This document shows positions 29,029 to 39,141 of a DNA stretch of 64,000 bases, piece by piece; within the stretch, counting starts at the first letter, position 1; the number at the start of each line of letters is the position of its first letter. The notes beneath the pieces were generated by a model. It was not told where the DNA came from, searched no databases, and worked only from the letters and a program-made list of their open reading frames with translations. The DNA comes from Pseudomonas alloputida (GTDB lineage: Bacteria; Pseudomonadota; Gammaproteobacteria; Pseudomonadales; Pseudomonadaceae), in the NCBI RefSeq assembly GCF_021283545.2, contig NZ_CP128540.1:5305501-5369500 (forward strand), given 5' to 3'. The translations under genes and the position numbers were made by a program.

Positions 29029-29808
29029 TCAGTGCACGTCCTTCCAGTATTCACGCTTGAGCAAGTAGGCGAATACGAAGAAGAAAGCCAGATACAGCAA
29101 CACATAGGTGCCGATGCGCTGGCTTTCCAGTTTGACTGGGTTGGCCGAATAGGCCAGGAAGGTCACAAGGTTCTTGACCTTCTCGTCGAACTGCTCGGCC
29201 GTCAGGGTACCGGAATTCGGCGTAATGGTCAGCTGATCGCAAGCTTCATGGGTCAACGGGCTGCCGGTCAACGGGTCGAATTGCTTCTTGCCATCGACCA
29301 CCGTCTGCACCTGCTTGCAACCCACCACCTGGTTACCTTGCAGACCCACCAGCACGTTAGGCATGCCAACGTTCGGGAATACCTTGTTGTTCACCCCATA
29401 AGGGCGGGATGGGTCCTCATAGAAACTGCGCAGGTAGGTGTAAAGCCAATCGGTACCGCGCACGCGGGCGACCAGTGTCAGGTCGGGCGGCGCAGCACCG
29501 AACCAGGTCTTGGCGTCGCTGGGCTTCATACCGATCTGCATGTGGTCACCGATCTTGGCACCTGTGAACACCAGCTTCTCGAGCATCAGTTCATGCGGGA
29601 TACCCAGGTCGTCAGCCACCCGCTCGTAGCGCTGGAACTTGGCACTGTGGCAACCCATGCAATAGTTGGCGAAGGTACGCGCGCCGTCCTGCATGGCGGC
29701 CTTGTCAGTCAGGTCGATATCGACCTTGTCCAGCTCCAGGCCATGTTCGGCAGCGAAGGAAAAGGCGGGCATCACTGCCAGCAAAAATACTGCAATCAAC
29801 TTTTTCAT
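29029..29808 (-). CDS. petC: Cytochrome c1 of the bc1 complex
   Basis: Haem c subunit that passes electrons from the Rieske protein to soluble cytochrome c. 259 residues from ATG 29806-29808 (MKKLIAVFLLAVMPAFSFAA, a cleavable signal peptide); the long in-frame upstream extension lies inside petB. The haem-binding CMGCH is at residues 50-54. A C-terminal membrane anchor spans about YVLLYLAFFFVFAYLL. The start shares one base with the petB stop. Confidence 0.96.
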   Translation of the reverse strand: MKKLIAVFLLAVMPAFSFAAEHGLELDKVDIDLTDKAAMQDGARTFANYCMGCHSAKFQRYERVADDLGIPHELMLEKLVFTGAKIGDHMQIGMKPSDAKTWFGAAPPDLTLVARVRGTDWLYTYLRSFYEDPSRPYGVNNKVFPNVGMPNVLVGLQGNQVVGCKQVQTVVDGKKQFDPLTGSPLTHEACDQLTITPNSGTLTAEQFDEKVKNLVTFLAYSANPVKLESQRIGTYVLLYLAFFFVFAYLLKREYWKDVH

Positions 29809-31022
29809 CAGCCAGTCACCCTTTCCGGAACCGGTTTGGTCTTCTCGAGCCTTGTATAGAACGGCATCAGCAGGAAGTAGGCGAAGTACAACACCGTGCA
29901 TACCTGCGACAGCAAAGTACGCCCAGGTGTCGGTGCCAGTACGCCCAGCACGCCGAGGATGACGAAGGACACGCAGAACACCAGCAGGAAGACCTTGCTG
30001 ATCCAGCCCTTGTAACGCATGGAACGCACCGGACTGCGGTCGAGCCAAGGCAGTACGAACAGCACGGCGATGGCCGCTCCCATGGCAATGACGCCCATCA
30101 GTTTGTCAGGCACCGCACGCAGGATTGCGTAGAACGGTGTGAAGTACCACACCGGCGCGATGTGCTCTGGGGTCTTGAACGCGTTGGCCTGCTCGAAGTT
30201 AGGTTTCTCCAGGAAGTAACCGCCCATTTCAGGGAAGAAGAACACCACGGCGCAGAACACGAACAGGAACACCACCACGCCGACAATGTCTTTAACGGTG
30301 TAGTACGGGTGGAACGGAATACCATCCAGCGGAATACCGTTTTCGTCCTTTTTCTTCTTGATGTCGACGCCATCAGGGTTGTTCGAACCCACTTCGTGCA
30401 AGGCGAGGATGTGCAATACCACCAGGCCGAGAATCACGATTGGCAGGGCAACCACATGCAGGGCGAAGAAGCGGTTCAGGGTGATGCCCGAGATCAGGTA
30501 GTCACCACGAATCCACTGGGTAAGGTCATCACCGATCACCGGGATGGCACCGAACAGCGAGATGATCACCTGGGCGCCCCAGTACGACATCTGCCCCCAT
30601 GGCAGCAGGTAGCCCATGAACGCTTCAGCCATCAGCGCCAGATAGATCAGCATGCCGAACAGCCAGACCAGCTCGCGTGGCTTCTGGTAGGAGCCATAGA
30701 GCAGGCCGCGGAACATGTGCAGGTAGACCACGATGAAGAACGCTGACGCCCCCGTGGAGTGCAGGTAGCGCAGGATCCAGCCGTATTCCACGTCACGCAT
30801 GATGTACTCGACCGAGGCGAACGCCTCTTCCGCCGAGGGCGTGAAGCTCATGGTCAGCCACACGCCGGTCACGATCTGGTTGACCAGCACCAGCAATGCC
30901 AGGGAGCCGAAGAAGTACAGGAAGTTGAAGTTCTTGGGTGCGTAATACTTGCTGAGGTGGTCTTCCCACATCTTGGTGGCGGGGAAGCGAGCATCAATCC
31001 AGTCCATGAACTTGCTCATCAT
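29808..31022 (-). CDS. petB: Cytochrome b of the bc1 complex
   Basis: Membrane subunit carrying haems bL and bH and the quinol sites. 404 residues (403 if the second ATG at 31019 is used). Eight hydrophobic helices. Haem-ligand histidines lie in ILRYLHSTGASAFFIVVYLH and NRFFALHVVALPIVILGLVV, and the Qo-site region around PEHIAPVWYFTP holds a PVWY-type loop. ATGA overlap with petA. Confidence 0.97.
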   Translation of the reverse strand: MMSKFMDWIDARFPATKMWEDHLSKYYAPKNFNFLYFFGSLALLVLVNQIVTGVWLTMSFTPSAEEAFASVEYIMRDVEYGWILRYLHSTGASAFFIVVYLHMFRGLLYGSYQKPRELVWLFGMLIYLALMAEAFMGYLLPWGQMSYWGAQVIISLFGAIPVIGDDLTQWIRGDYLISGITLNRFFALHVVALPIVILGLVVLHILALHEVGSNNPDGVDIKKKKDENGIPLDGIPFHPYYTVKDIVGVVVFLFVFCAVVFFFPEMGGYFLEKPNFEQANAFKTPEHIAPVWYFTPFYAILRAVPDKLMGVIAMGAAIAVLFVLPWLDRSPVRSMRYKGWISKVFLLVFCVSFVILGVLGVLAPTPGRTLLSQVCTVLYFAYFLLMPFYTRLEKTKPVPERVTG

Positions 31023-31612
31023 GCGTTCTCCTGGTCGACGCCAATGACGATGATCTCGTCCGACTCATAAGAGTGCGGTGGCACGGGCAGGTTGAGAGGC
31101 GCCGGCTGGGACTTGTAGACACGACCAGCCAGGTCATAGTGAGAGCCGTGGCACGGGCAGAAGTAACCACCTACCCATTTCGGCCCAAGGTCGGCGGGCG
31201 CCACTTCTGGCCGGAAGGTGGGCGAGCAGCCCAGGTGCGTGCACAGGCCGACGAGAATGAGAATTTCCGGCTTGATCGAGCGAACCTCAGGGTCGACGTA
31301 CGCTGGCTGTACCGAGGCCTTGGACTCGGGGTCGGACAGGTCACCCGTGATTTTTTTCAGATTGCCAAGGATTTCCTCCGTTCGCCGCACGATGAATACG
31401 GGCTGGCCACGCCACTCGGCCACCATCTGCTGCCCTGCCTCGACCTTGGCGATGTTGACCTTCACCGGTGCACCCGCGGCTTTCGCCTTGGCACTGGGAA
31501 ACCATGACCCCACGAACGGTACCGCAGCCCCCACTGCCCCCGCCGCCCCGACCACGGATGTCGCGGCTACGAGGAAGCGGCGCCGGCCTGCGTTGACGCC
31601 GTCATTGCTCAT
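31019..31612 (-). CDS. petA: Rieske iron-sulfur protein of the bc1 complex
   Basis: 2Fe-2S subunit. 197 residues. The N-terminus has a twin-arginine-type segment RRRFLVAATSVVGAAGA that also acts as the membrane anchor. Cluster ligands are complete: Cys124, His126 and Cys129 in CTHLGC, and Cys152, Cys154 and His155 in CPCHGSH. First gene of petABC; the gap 31613-31874 must hold its promoter, but I could not fix the boxes. Confidence 0.97.
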   Translation of the reverse strand: MSNDGVNAGRRRFLVAATSVVGAAGAVGAAVPFVGSWFPSAKAKAAGAPVKVNIAKVEAGQQMVAEWRGQPVFIVRRTEEILGNLKKITGDLSDPESKASVQPAYVDPEVRSIKPEILILVGLCTHLGCSPTFRPEVAPADLGPKWVGGYFCPCHGSHYDLAGRVYKSQPAPLNLPVPPHSYESDEIIVIGVDQENA

Positions 31613-31820
31613 TCAGTCCTCTCCCATCAGCTTGCTTGGCCAGTTGGACCTGGCCTGTACTTAGGTTGTGTCAATGGCACTAAAAATTGGCCGTCATGGT
31701 AAGAAACAAATCCACACACTGACAAGGTGATTACCCCGGCAAGGGCGACAACCCACGCTTTGCTTGATCTACGTCTATGCGACAAGCGGCCACTGACTGC
31801 TGACAGGTTAGTTCAAGGCT

Positions 31821-31857
31821 AAAAAAAAAGCCCGGTTCCAAGGAACCGGGCTTTTTT
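31821..31857 (-). terminator. Terminator of rplM-rpsI
   Basis: Stem AGCCCGGTTCC / GGAACCGGGCT (31829-31839 and 31842-31852) with A-runs on one side and T-runs on the other. It is placed just past the rpsI stop and could act in both directions. Confidence 0.9.
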
Positions 31858-31874
31858 CGACTGCCGAAGCGGTA

Positions 31875-32267
31875 TTAACGCTTGGAGTACTGAGGACGCT
31901 TACGCGCTTTACGCAGACCCACTTTCTTACGCTCAACTTCACGAGCGTCGCGGGTGACGTAGCCAGCACGACGCAGAGCGCCACGCAGGGTTTCGTCGTA
32001 TTCCATCAGAGCGCGGGTGATACCGTGACGGATCGCACCGGCCTGACCGCTGACACCACCACCGGAAACGGTGACGTAGATGTCGAATTTCTCAACGGAT
32101 TCAGTCAGCTCGAGCGGCTGGCGAACAACCATGCGAGCGGTTTCGCGACCGAAGAACACGTCCAGAGAACGGTTGTTGATGGAAATGTTACCAGTACCCG
32201 GACGCAGGAATACGCGAGCGGTTGCGGTCTTGCGACGGCCAGTGCCGTAATTTTGAGTCGCCGACAT
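31875..32267 (-). CDS. rpsI: 30S ribosomal protein S9
   Basis: 130 residues, normal length. Family features include [18 protein letters not shown] at the N-terminus and the Lys/Arg-rich tail ending [12 protein letters not shown] that reaches the P-site tRNA. It lies 14 bp after rplM, with which it forms the usual operon. Confidence 0.99.
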   Translation of the reverse strand: MSATQNYGTGRRKTATARVFLRPGTGNISINNRSLDVFFGRETARMVVRQPLELTESVEKFDIYVTVSGGGVSGQAGAIRHGITRALMEYDETLRGALRRAGYVTRDAREVERKKVGLRKARKRPQYSKR

Positions 32268-32281
32268 AATGAACTATCCCG

Positions 32282-32710
32282 TTAGATCTTCAGTTCTTGA
32301 GGCTGCTGAGCAGTGTGTGGGTGAGCAGCACCCGCGTACACTTTCAGCTTGCGGTACATGTCGCGACCCAGCGGGTTCTTAGGCAGCATGCCTTTGACCG
32401 CAGTTTCGATAACACGCTCAGGGGCCTTGGCGATCAACTTCTCGAAGTTGATTTCCTTGATACCGCCTGGGAAACCGGAGTGGGAGTAGTACATTTTGTC
32501 GGAAGACTTGGCACCAGTCACACGAACCTGCTCGGCGTTGATAACGACGATGTAGTCGCCGGTGTCAACGTGAGGGGTGTATTCTGGTTTGTGTTTGCCA
32601 CGCAGACGGGTAGCGATTTCGGTAGCCAGACGACCCAGGGTCTGGCCAGCGGCGTCGACTACGAACCACTCGCGCTTTACTGTTTCCGGTTTAGCAGTAA
32701 AAGTTTTCAT
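32282..32710 (-). CDS. rplM: 50S ribosomal protein L13
   Basis: 142 residues, normal length ([20 protein letters not shown]). Recognisable motifs are [20 protein letters not shown] and [19 protein letters not shown]. First gene of rplM-rpsI. The 258-bp gap upstream (32711-32968) holds no gene that I can support and serves as the divergent promoter region with the aldo/keto reductase. Confidence 0.99.
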
Positions 32711-32968
32711 TCTCTAAAGCCTCAGAGGCCGCCCAGCGAAAAATAGACGGCGAATCTTACTGGATAGTGCACAGCTTGCCAAGGGCAAGCGCGCAGCCGA
32801 ACACAGACGCTTTTGGGGGCTCGGGTCGGGCACGCCAATGTTCGACGGGGTTCTTCCTGCGTGATGGTGCATCACTTCCGCCACGCGGAGAGGGGCTGAA
32901 TTATCCAGATTGCGCGAAAAATTTCAACCTGCTTTGATTGGCTTCTATCGCCAAGGAGTGAATAACCG

Positions 32969-34009
32969 ATGGAATACCGCCAGCTCGGCCGTACCGACCT
33001 CAACGTCAGCGCCCTGTGCCTGGGCACCATGACCTGGGGCGAGCAGAACATCCAGGCCGAGGCCTACGAACAGATTGCCCGGGCCAAGGCTGCCGGGGTC
33101 AACTTCATCGACACCGCCGAGATGTACCCGGTCCCTCCCCGCCCGGAGACCTACGCGGCCACCGAGCGCATCATCGGCAACTGGTTCCGTGACCATGGCG
33201 ACCGCGACGCGTGGATCCTGGCCAGCAAGGTGGCAGGCCCGGGCAACGGCATCAGCCATATCCGTGACGGGCAGCTCAAGCACAACCGTCAGCACATCGT
33301 CGCGGCGCTGGAAGAAAGCCTCAAGCGCCTGCAAACCGACCGCATCGACCTGTACCAGTTGCACTGGCCAGAGCGCAGCACCAACTTCTTCGGCAAGCTG
33401 GGCTACCAGCACCTGCCGCAGGATCACTTCACCCCACTGGAAGAAACCCTCGAAGTGCTCGACGAGCAGGTGCGTGCGGGCAAGATCCGCCACATCGGCC
33501 TGTCCAACGAAACGCCGTGGGGCACCATGAAGTTCCTGCAGCTGGCCGAGAGCCGGGGCTGGCCACGGGCGGTATCGATCCAGAACCCGTACAACCTGCT
33601 CAACCGCAGCTTCGAGGTGGGCCTGGCAGAAGTGGCCATACGCGAGCAATGTGGCCTGCTGGCCTATTCGCCGCTGGCCTTTGGCATGCTCTCGGGCAAG
33701 TACGAGAACGGCGCACGGCCAGACAATGCACGCCTGACCCTGTTCAGCCGCTTTGCCCGTTACTCCAACCCACAGACCGTGGCGGCCTGTAGCCGCTACG
33801 TGCAGTTGGCCCGCGAGCACGGCCTGGACCCGGCGCAAATGGCCCTGGCGTTCGTCACCCGACAGCCGTTCGTGACCAGCAACATCATAGGCGCCACCAG
33901 CCTGCAGCAACTGGACAGCAACCTGGCCAGCCTTGAACTGAACCTGAGCGCCGATCTGCTGACAGCGATCGAAGCCATTCATCAGGAGCAGCCCAACCCG
34001 GCGCCTTGA
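32969..34009 (+). CDS. NADP(H)-dependent aldo/keto reductase, Tas-like
   Basis: 346-residue TIM-barrel oxidoreductase close to the E. coli Tas subgroup (YRQLGRTDLNVSALCLGTMT). Catalytic tetrad residues are visible: Asp and Tyr in FIDTAEMYPVPP, Lys in ILASKVAG and His in YQLHWPER. The C-terminal NADP-binding segment is FVTSNIIGATSLQQLDSNL. The substrate is unknown. A regulator gene follows 106 bp downstream on the same strand. Confidence 0.9.
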   Translation: MEYRQLGRTDLNVSALCLGTMTWGEQNIQAEAYEQIARAKAAGVNFIDTAEMYPVPPRPETYAATERIIGNWFRDHGDRDAWILASKVAGPGNGISHIRDGQLKHNRQHIVAALEESLKRLQTDRIDLYQLHWPERSTNFFGKLGYQHLPQDHFTPLEETLEVLDEQVRAGKIRHIGLSNETPWGTMKFLQLAESRGWPRAVSIQNPYNLLNRSFEVGLAEVAIREQCGLLAYSPLAFGMLSGKYENGARPDNARLTLFSRFARYSNPQTVAACSRYVQLAREHGLDPAQMALAFVTRQPFVTSNIIGATSLQQLDSNLASLELNLSADLLTAIEAIHQEQPNPAP

Positions 34010-34115
34010 GCCAAACACTGCGCCCCGCTTCGCGCCGCTGTTACATGGGGTAGACACAATCGCCAAAAAATAAGACGATCCAGCCGGTGATTGACCACTC
34101 TACCCTATAAGAACA

Positions 34116-35120
34116 ATGACAATGATGTTTACCCAACCCTCAGCGTCGCTGCGGCGCGTCAGCATCCTGGCCATTGACAAGGTGTTCGCTTCGACCTTGA
34201 TGCAGGCCAAGGACTTCTTCCACCTCGCCAGCCTGCGCTATAGCAAGCAGCTGGGCCTGGGCTTGCAGCCCATGTTCGACATCCGCCTGGTGAGCCCCGA
34301 CAGCCAGCCCGTGGACAGCTTCAGCAATGTGCAGTTACCGGTTGACGGCGGCCTGGACGACGCCGATGTGATCATCCTCCCGGCCTACTGGGATGATTTC
34401 GACAACTTGCTGCAGCGTTACCCACAGGTGCTGCCGTGGCTGCGTGAACAGCACGCGCGTGGCGCGGTGCTGTGCGCCGAGGCCAGTGGTGTGTTCTGGC
34501 TGGCCGAATCCGGCCTGCTCGATGGCAAGGAAGCGACCACCTACTGGCGCTTCTTCAACAGCTTTGCCGAACGCTTCCCGCAGATCCGCCTGAACCAGGA
34601 CAAGCACCTGACCGATGCCGACAATATCTACTGCGCCGGCGGTGCAACTTCAGCCTGCGACCTGTACATCTACCTGATCGAACGCTTCTGCGGTGCCAAC
34701 GTCGCCCGTGCGGTGTCCCGCGATATCCTTTACGAAGTGCAACGCAACTACACCCCGGGGCGCATGGGCTTTGGCGGGCAGAAGCTGCACCAGGACCTGA
34801 TCATCCTGCAGATCCAGCACTGGCTGGAGGAGCACTTCGCCGACAAGTTCCGCTTCGAGGATGTGGCCCGCAACCACGGCATGAGCATCCGCAACTTCAT
34901 GCGCCGCTTCCAGGGCGCAACAGGTGACAAGCCGTTGCATTACCTGCAACGGTTACGCATCGAGACAGCCAAGGGGTTGTTGTCGAGCACGCGCAAGAGC
35001 ATCAAGACCATCAGTTACGAGGTGGGCTATGACGATGCCAGTTTCTTTGCGCGGCTGTTCCGCCAGCATACCGAGTTGTCGCCGAACCAGTATCGGCAGC
35101 AGTTCATGCAGGAAGCCTGA
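34116..35120 (+). CDS. GlxA-family AraC-type transcriptional regulator
   Basis: 334 residues. The N-terminal DJ-1/PfpI-like domain spans about 10-190; at the nucleophile-elbow position the sequence is AEASGVFWLAESGLLDG, so the usual Cys appears replaced by Ala and a cysteine sits five residues earlier. The C-terminal AraC HTH domain (about 235-334) has FEDVARNHGMSIRNFMRRFQ and TISYEVGYDDASFFARLFRQ. The effector and targets are unknown; the adjacent reductase is one possible target. Confidence 0.88.
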   Translation: MTMMFTQPSASLRRVSILAIDKVFASTLMQAKDFFHLASLRYSKQLGLGLQPMFDIRLVSPDSQPVDSFSNVQLPVDGGLDDADVIILPAYWDDFDNLLQRYPQVLPWLREQHARGAVLCAEASGVFWLAESGLLDGKEATTYWRFFNSFAERFPQIRLNQDKHLTDADNIYCAGGATSACDLYIYLIERFCGANVARAVSRDILYEVQRNYTPGRMGFGGQKLHQDLIILQIQHWLEEHFADKFRFEDVARNHGMSIRNFMRRFQGATGDKPLHYLQRLRIETAKGLLSSTRKSIKTISYEVGYDDASFFARLFRQHTELSPNQYRQQFMQEA

Positions 35121-35226
35121 AAAGGCTTCCAGAGCGGCAGGTTTCGAGCTTCAAGCGACTACAAAAACCAGAGCGGATCGCGCATTGCCCTGAATTTTCC
35201 TTGCCGCCTGAAGCTTGCCGCTGGCG

Positions 35227-36321
35227 TCAGGGCTTGTGCGCGCGCGCCAGGAATTCGTGCGACTGCATCTCCAGCAACCGGCTCAGGGTACGCTGGAACT
35301 CGAAGCTCAGACGCCCACCGGTATACAGGTCCTTCAACTCCACCTCGGCCGAGATGATCAGCTTGACGTTGCGATCGTAGAACTCGTCCACCATGTTGAT
35401 GAAGCGGCGGGCGATGTCGTCGGTGGTGACGCCCATCTGCTCCACGTTGCTCAGCAATACGGCGTGGAAGATCTTGCCCAGCTCAATGTAGTCGTTCTGG
35501 CTGCGCGGCCCGTCGCACAGGGCGCGGAAGTCGAACCAGGCGACGTCGTCGCAAGTACGCAGGGCATTGATCGGGCGATTCTCGATCATCAGCACGTCGT
35601 TCTCGATCGACTGGGTGCACTCAGGGGTGAGCGCCTTGAAGCTGGCGCGCATGCTCTGGTGCGCCGCGTCATCGAGAGGGAAGTGGAACAGTTCGGCCTG
35701 CTCCAGGTGACGCAGGCGGTAGTCGACCCCGCTATCGACGTTCACCACGTCGGTGTACTGCTTGATCATGGCGATGGCCGGCAGGAAGCGCGCACGCTGC
35801 AGGCCGTCCTTGTACAGGCCGTCCGGCACGATGTTGGAGGTGGCCACCAGCGACACGCCATTCTTGAACAGCTCTTCCATCAAGGTGCCGAGGATCATGG
35901 CGTCGGTAATGTCCGACACGAAGAATTCGTCGAAGCAGATCACCTTGGCCTCTTCGCTGAAGCGCTTGGCAATGATGGTAAGCGGGTTCTTCTCGCCCTT
36001 GAGGGTTTTCATCTCCTCGTGCACACGCTTCATGAAGCGGTGGAAGTGCGTACGCATCTTCTGCTTGAACGGCAGCGCTTCGTAGAAGGTATCAACCAGG
36101 TAGGTCTTGCCTCGCCCCACCCCACCCCAGAAGTACAGGCCCTTGACCGGAGTCTGCTCCTTCTTGCCGAACAGCTTGCCGAACATGCCCGGCTTGTTGT
36201 TCTGCGCGTGCACCAGGTCGTCGTACAGGCGCTGGAGGTGACGCACCGCAGTTTCCTGCGCCGCGTCATGGAAGAAGTCGGGACGTTTCAGATCTGCTTG
36301 ATAGCGTTCTAAGGGAGTCAT
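35227..36321 (-). CDS. zapE: ZapE, AFG1-like ATPase linked to cell division
   Basis: 364 residues (MTPLERYQADLKRPDFFHDA). Walker A is GGVGRGKTYL and Walker B VICFDEFFVSD, followed by FNNGVS-like sensor sequence (FKNGVSLVATSN). E. coli ZapE associates with the Z ring during constriction under stress. It lies downstream of trpS on the same strand, but a REP pair separates them. Confidence 0.93.
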   Translation of the reverse strand: MTPLERYQADLKRPDFFHDAAQETAVRHLQRLYDDLVHAQNNKPGMFGKLFGKKEQTPVKGLYFWGGVGRGKTYLVDTFYEALPFKQKMRTHFHRFMKRVHEEMKTLKGEKNPLTIIAKRFSEEAKVICFDEFFVSDITDAMILGTLMEELFKNGVSLVATSNIVPDGLYKDGLQRARFLPAIAMIKQYTDVVNVDSGVDYRLRHLEQAELFHFPLDDAAHQSMRASFKALTPECTQSIENDVLMIENRPINALRTCDDVAWFDFRALCDGPRSQNDYIELGKIFHAVLLSNVEQMGVTTDDIARRFINMVDEFYDRNVKLIISAEVELKDLYTGGRLSFEFQRTLSRLLEMQSHEFLARAHKP

Positions 36322-36391
36322 GATTCGTTAGCGAGGCAACAAAAAACGGGCCGTCACTGTAGCGATAGGCCCGCTTAATGGCAATCAGTCT

Positions 36392-36474
36392 GTGGGAGCG
36401 GGCGTGCCCGCGAACACCGGCAAAGCCGGTGCCATGCACCGCGGCGCCTGTTTCGCGGGCACGCCCGCTCCCAC
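36392..36474. repeat. REP-type inverted pair between trpS and zapE
   Basis: Perfect 22-bp inverted arms at 36392-36413 and 36453-36474 (core GGGAGCGGGCGTGCCCGCGA) enclose a small CACCGGCAAAGCCGGTG hairpin at 36416-36432. The core differs from the AAACCC-type REP at 55592, so at least two REP subfamilies are present. Confidence 0.85.
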
Positions 36475-36486
36475 CGTTTGGCAGCC

Positions 36487-37836
36487 TCAGTCCTGCTGTG
36501 GTGCCAAGGCTTCGTTCAGGCTCTGAATGGCCGCATCACGGGCTTCAGCGTTGTCGAACTGCGGCCCGTCGGCAACCTGCTCGCCATTGAGCCACAGGCC
36601 GAAGCTCAGGCCTTCGATGCGGACATCGGCCTCGCCACCTTGCTGCAGCTGCTTGCTCACGGCGCCAGCACTCTTGCCGTCGGCGAAGCTGCGCGACAAC
36701 AGCAGTTGCTCGCCATCAGCGGCCAGCAGGCGGAAGCGGAAGCTGCCGTCTTCATCACGGAAGCTGACAAAACGCGCGCTCTTGGTGGCTTTTTTCTTCA
36801 CTTCGGCGGTGGCCTGCACGCTGCTGCGGAATGAACGCAGGCCAACGGCCTCGCGCAGCTGCTCGAGGAACGGCGTGGCGATCTTGCGGGCCTTGGCGGC
36901 GCCAGCCAGCAGGATGTCTTCCAGGTCCGCCGGCCGGGCGATCAACTGATGATAGTACTCGCGCTTCTCGGCCAGCTGGCCGTCCAGCAGCTGGAACAGG
37001 CGCTGCTTGGCATCGCCCCAGCCCAGGCCCTGCAGCAGCTCTTCGCGGAAACCGGCGCACTGCTCAGGCGTCGAGAAGGCCTGGTACAGGGTGAACAGGT
37101 GCGCGTTGTCCGGGTCTTTCGCCTCACCGGGCGCGCGCGAATCGGTGACGATGCGCGAGATGGCGTCTTTCATGTCCTTGGCGCTGGTGAACAACGGGAT
37201 GGTGTTGTCATAGCTCTTGGACATCTTGCGCCCGTCCAGGCCCGGCAGGGTCGCCACGCTTTCTTCGATCACAGCCTCCGGCAAGGCGAAGAAGTCCTTG
37301 CCTTGACCGAACAGATGGTTGAAGCGCTGACCGATATCGCGGGCCATTTCCACGTGCTGGATCTGGTCACGACCGACCGGCACCTTGTTGGCGTTGAACA
37401 TCAGGATATCGGCGGCCATCAGCACCGGGTAGCTGAACAGGCCCATCGTCACGCCGGCGTCCGGGTCTTCGCCGTTCTCGACGTTCTTGTCCACCGAGGC
37501 CTTGTAGGCATGCGCGCGGTTCAGCAGGCCTTTGGCGGCAACGCAGGTCAGCAGCCAGGTCAGCTCGGGGATTTCCGGGATGTCGGACTGGCGATAGAAG
37601 GTCACCTTGTCCGGGTCCAGGCCACCGGCCAGCCAGGTGGCGGCGATTTCCAGGCGCGAGCGCTGGATGCGCAGCGGGTCGTCGCACTTGATCAGGGCGT
37701 GGTAGTCGGCCAGGAAGTAGAACGAATCGACACCGGGCTGCTGGCTGGCACGGATCGCCGGGCGGATGGCGCCGGCGTAGTTGCCCAGGTGCGGAGTGCC
37801 AGTGGTGGTGATACCGGTAAGAATGCGCGTGGTCAT
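36487..37836 (-). CDS. trpS: Tryptophanyl-tRNA synthetase, long form
   Basis: Class I aminoacyl-tRNA synthetase charging tRNA-Trp. The HIGH-like motif is [10 protein letters not shown] and the KMSKS loop [10 protein letters not shown]. At 449 residues it is about 115 longer than the E. coli enzyme. The extra C-terminal part, from about residue 335, has the repeated pattern [20 protein letters not shown] and a Gln-rich end; it is shared by pseudomonad TrpS proteins as far as I know, but its role is unclear. Confidence 0.96.
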   Translation of the reverse strand: MTTRILTGITTTGTPHLGNYAGAIRPAIRASQQPGVDSFYFLADYHALIKCDDPLRIQRSRLEIAATWLAGGLDPDKVTFYRQSDIPEIPELTWLLTCVAAKGLLNRAHAYKASVDKNVENGEDPDAGVTMGLFSYPVLMAADILMFNANKVPVGRDQIQHVEMARDIGQRFNHLFGQGKDFFALPEAVIEESVATLPGLDGRKMSKSYDNTIPLFTSAKDMKDAISRIVTDSRAPGEAKDPDNAHLFTLYQAFSTPEQCAGFREELLQGLGWGDAKQRLFQLLDGQLAEKREYYHQLIARPADLEDILLAGAAKARKIATPFLEQLREAVGLRSFRSSVQATAEVKKKATKSARFVSFRDEDGSFRFRLLAADGEQLLLSRSFADGKSAGAVSKQLQQGGEADVRIEGLSFGLWLNGEQVADGPQFDNAEARDAAIQSLNEALAPQQD

Positions 37837-37861
37837 GGGTGTTCGCTTATTCAGGCTTGGC

Positions 37862-38497
37862 TCAGTTCGAAAGGCGCGGCAGCAGCAGATCCTTCAGATC
37901 GGTCAGCTTGCCATGGAAGAAGTGTCCGCATTCTGCCACTTTCAGCAGCTCATGGGGACGCGACAGGCTGTCGGACCATTCGTAAACCAGCTGCGGCGCG
38001 ACGACTTCATCGGCGTCCGGCTGCACCACGGTGAGCGGGCAGCGCTGCGGCATCGGGAATTCGGCGGTCAGGCGCATGACCGCCGGGGCGATCATGAACA
38101 GGTGCTGCAACTCGACGCCTGCAGTTTCAAGGCGCCCGGCCAGGCTGGTGGCAACGAAACCACCGAACGAAAAGCCCATCAGCACCAGCGGTAGCCCGGG
38201 GTGCCTGGCACGCAGCCATGCTGCAGCGGCCTCGGCATCGGCCACTTCGCCAGCGCCCATGTCGTGGCTGCCGGCGCTCTGGCCGACGCCACGGTAGTTG
38301 AAACGCAGGGTCACATAACCGGCATCACGTGCGGTGCGCTGCAGGGTCGAGACCACCTTGTTGAGCATGGTGCCGCCCTGGACCGGGTTGGGGTGGCAGA
38401 TCAGCACCGCGCCACGGGCATTGGCCACGTCCAGGTACAAGGCTTCCAGCTGGCCGCTGGGGCCATCGATGAACAAGGGGGTTTCGCGGACAAGCAA
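37862..38497 (-). CDS. Alpha/beta hydrolase of unknown substrate
   Basis: 211-residue compact alpha/beta hydrolase. The oxyanion region is [18 protein letters not shown], the nucleophile elbow [11 protein letters not shown] (Ser), and the C-terminal His lies in [12 protein letters not shown]. There is no signal peptide. It belongs to the small YheT/DLH-like alpha/beta family, whose members hydrolyse esters; the substrate cannot be told from sequence. It is 25 bp upstream of trpS, likely the same transcript. Confidence 0.88.
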   Translation of the reverse strand: MLVRETPLFIDGPSGQLEALYLDVANARGAVLICHPNPVQGGTMLNKVVSTLQRTARDAGYVTLRFNYRGVGQSAGSHDMGAGEVADAEAAAAWLRARHPGLPLVLMGFSFGGFVATSLAGRLETAGVELQHLFMIAPAVMRLTAEFPMPQRCPLTVVQPDADEVVAPQLVYEWSDSLSRPHELLKVAECGHFFHGKLTDLKDLLLPRLSN

Positions 38498-38632
38498 GGC
38501 ACTACTCCGTGACCTCGGGAAGGGTCGATTCGTCTAGGTGTGAAATTCTGTTCTGATTTGCGATCGCTCGCGGTATACAGCGCAGGTCTGAGCCGTTAAC
38601 GTAAAGCAAAGCCGTTTATAGAGGAAGGACTC

Positions 38633-39070
38633 GTGGAACTCTCGCTCCTTGTTTGGTTGTTGCCAACCCTGGCCCTGGTCATCGGTGTGGCAGTCGGTTT
38701 CATTGTTGCCCGCCTGCTGCCCAATGCGGCCCCGAGCAACACCCAGCGTCAACTGGATGACATCCAGAAGCGCTTCGACAGCTACCAGAACGAAGTGGTC
38801 ACCCATTTCAACAGCACCGCCATGCTGGTCAAGAAACTGACCCAGAGCTATCAGGACGTACAGGATCACCTGGCTGAAGGCGCCAACAGCCTGGCCCTCG
38901 ATGACGTCACCCGCCAACGCCTGCTGGCTGCGCTGCACTCCGATGCACCGCAAGGCCCGCGTGACCGCCTGACCCCACCTAAAGACACCGCCGAAGTGCC
39001 GCGCGACTATGCACCGAAAGCGCCTAACTCGCCGGGCATGCTCGACGAAAGCTACGGGCTCAAGCGTTGA
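38633..39070 (+). CDS. zapG: ZapG (YhcB, DUF1043), envelope and division factor
   Basis: 145 residues beginning at a GTG (38633) with GAGGAAGG about 6 bp upstream. One N-terminal membrane helix (LLVWLLPTLALVIGVAVGFI) is followed by a coiled-coil segment (NTQRQLDDIQKRFDSYQNEV) and a polar C-tail ending SPGMLDESYGLKR, the usual DUF1043 plan. E. coli YhcB links division with envelope synthesis. A strong terminator follows. Confidence 0.88.
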   Translation: MELSLLVWLLPTLALVIGVAVGFIVARLLPNAAPSNTQRQLDDIQKRFDSYQNEVVTHFNSTAMLVKKLTQSYQDVQDHLAEGANSLALDDVTRQRLLAALHSDAPQGPRDRLTPPKDTAEVPRDYAPKAPNSPGMLDESYGLKR

Positions 39071-39082
39071 TCTGAATGTGAC

Positions 39083-39107
39083 AAAGGCCTCGCAAGAGGC
39101 CTTTTTT
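39083..39107 (+). terminator. Terminator of zapG
   Basis: Stem AAAGGCCTC / GAGGCCTTT with a GCAA loop and a following T-run, 12 bp after the zapG stop. Confidence 0.9.
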
Positions 39108-39141
39108 GTGGGCTGGATTCAATGGCCTCTTCGCGGGCAAC

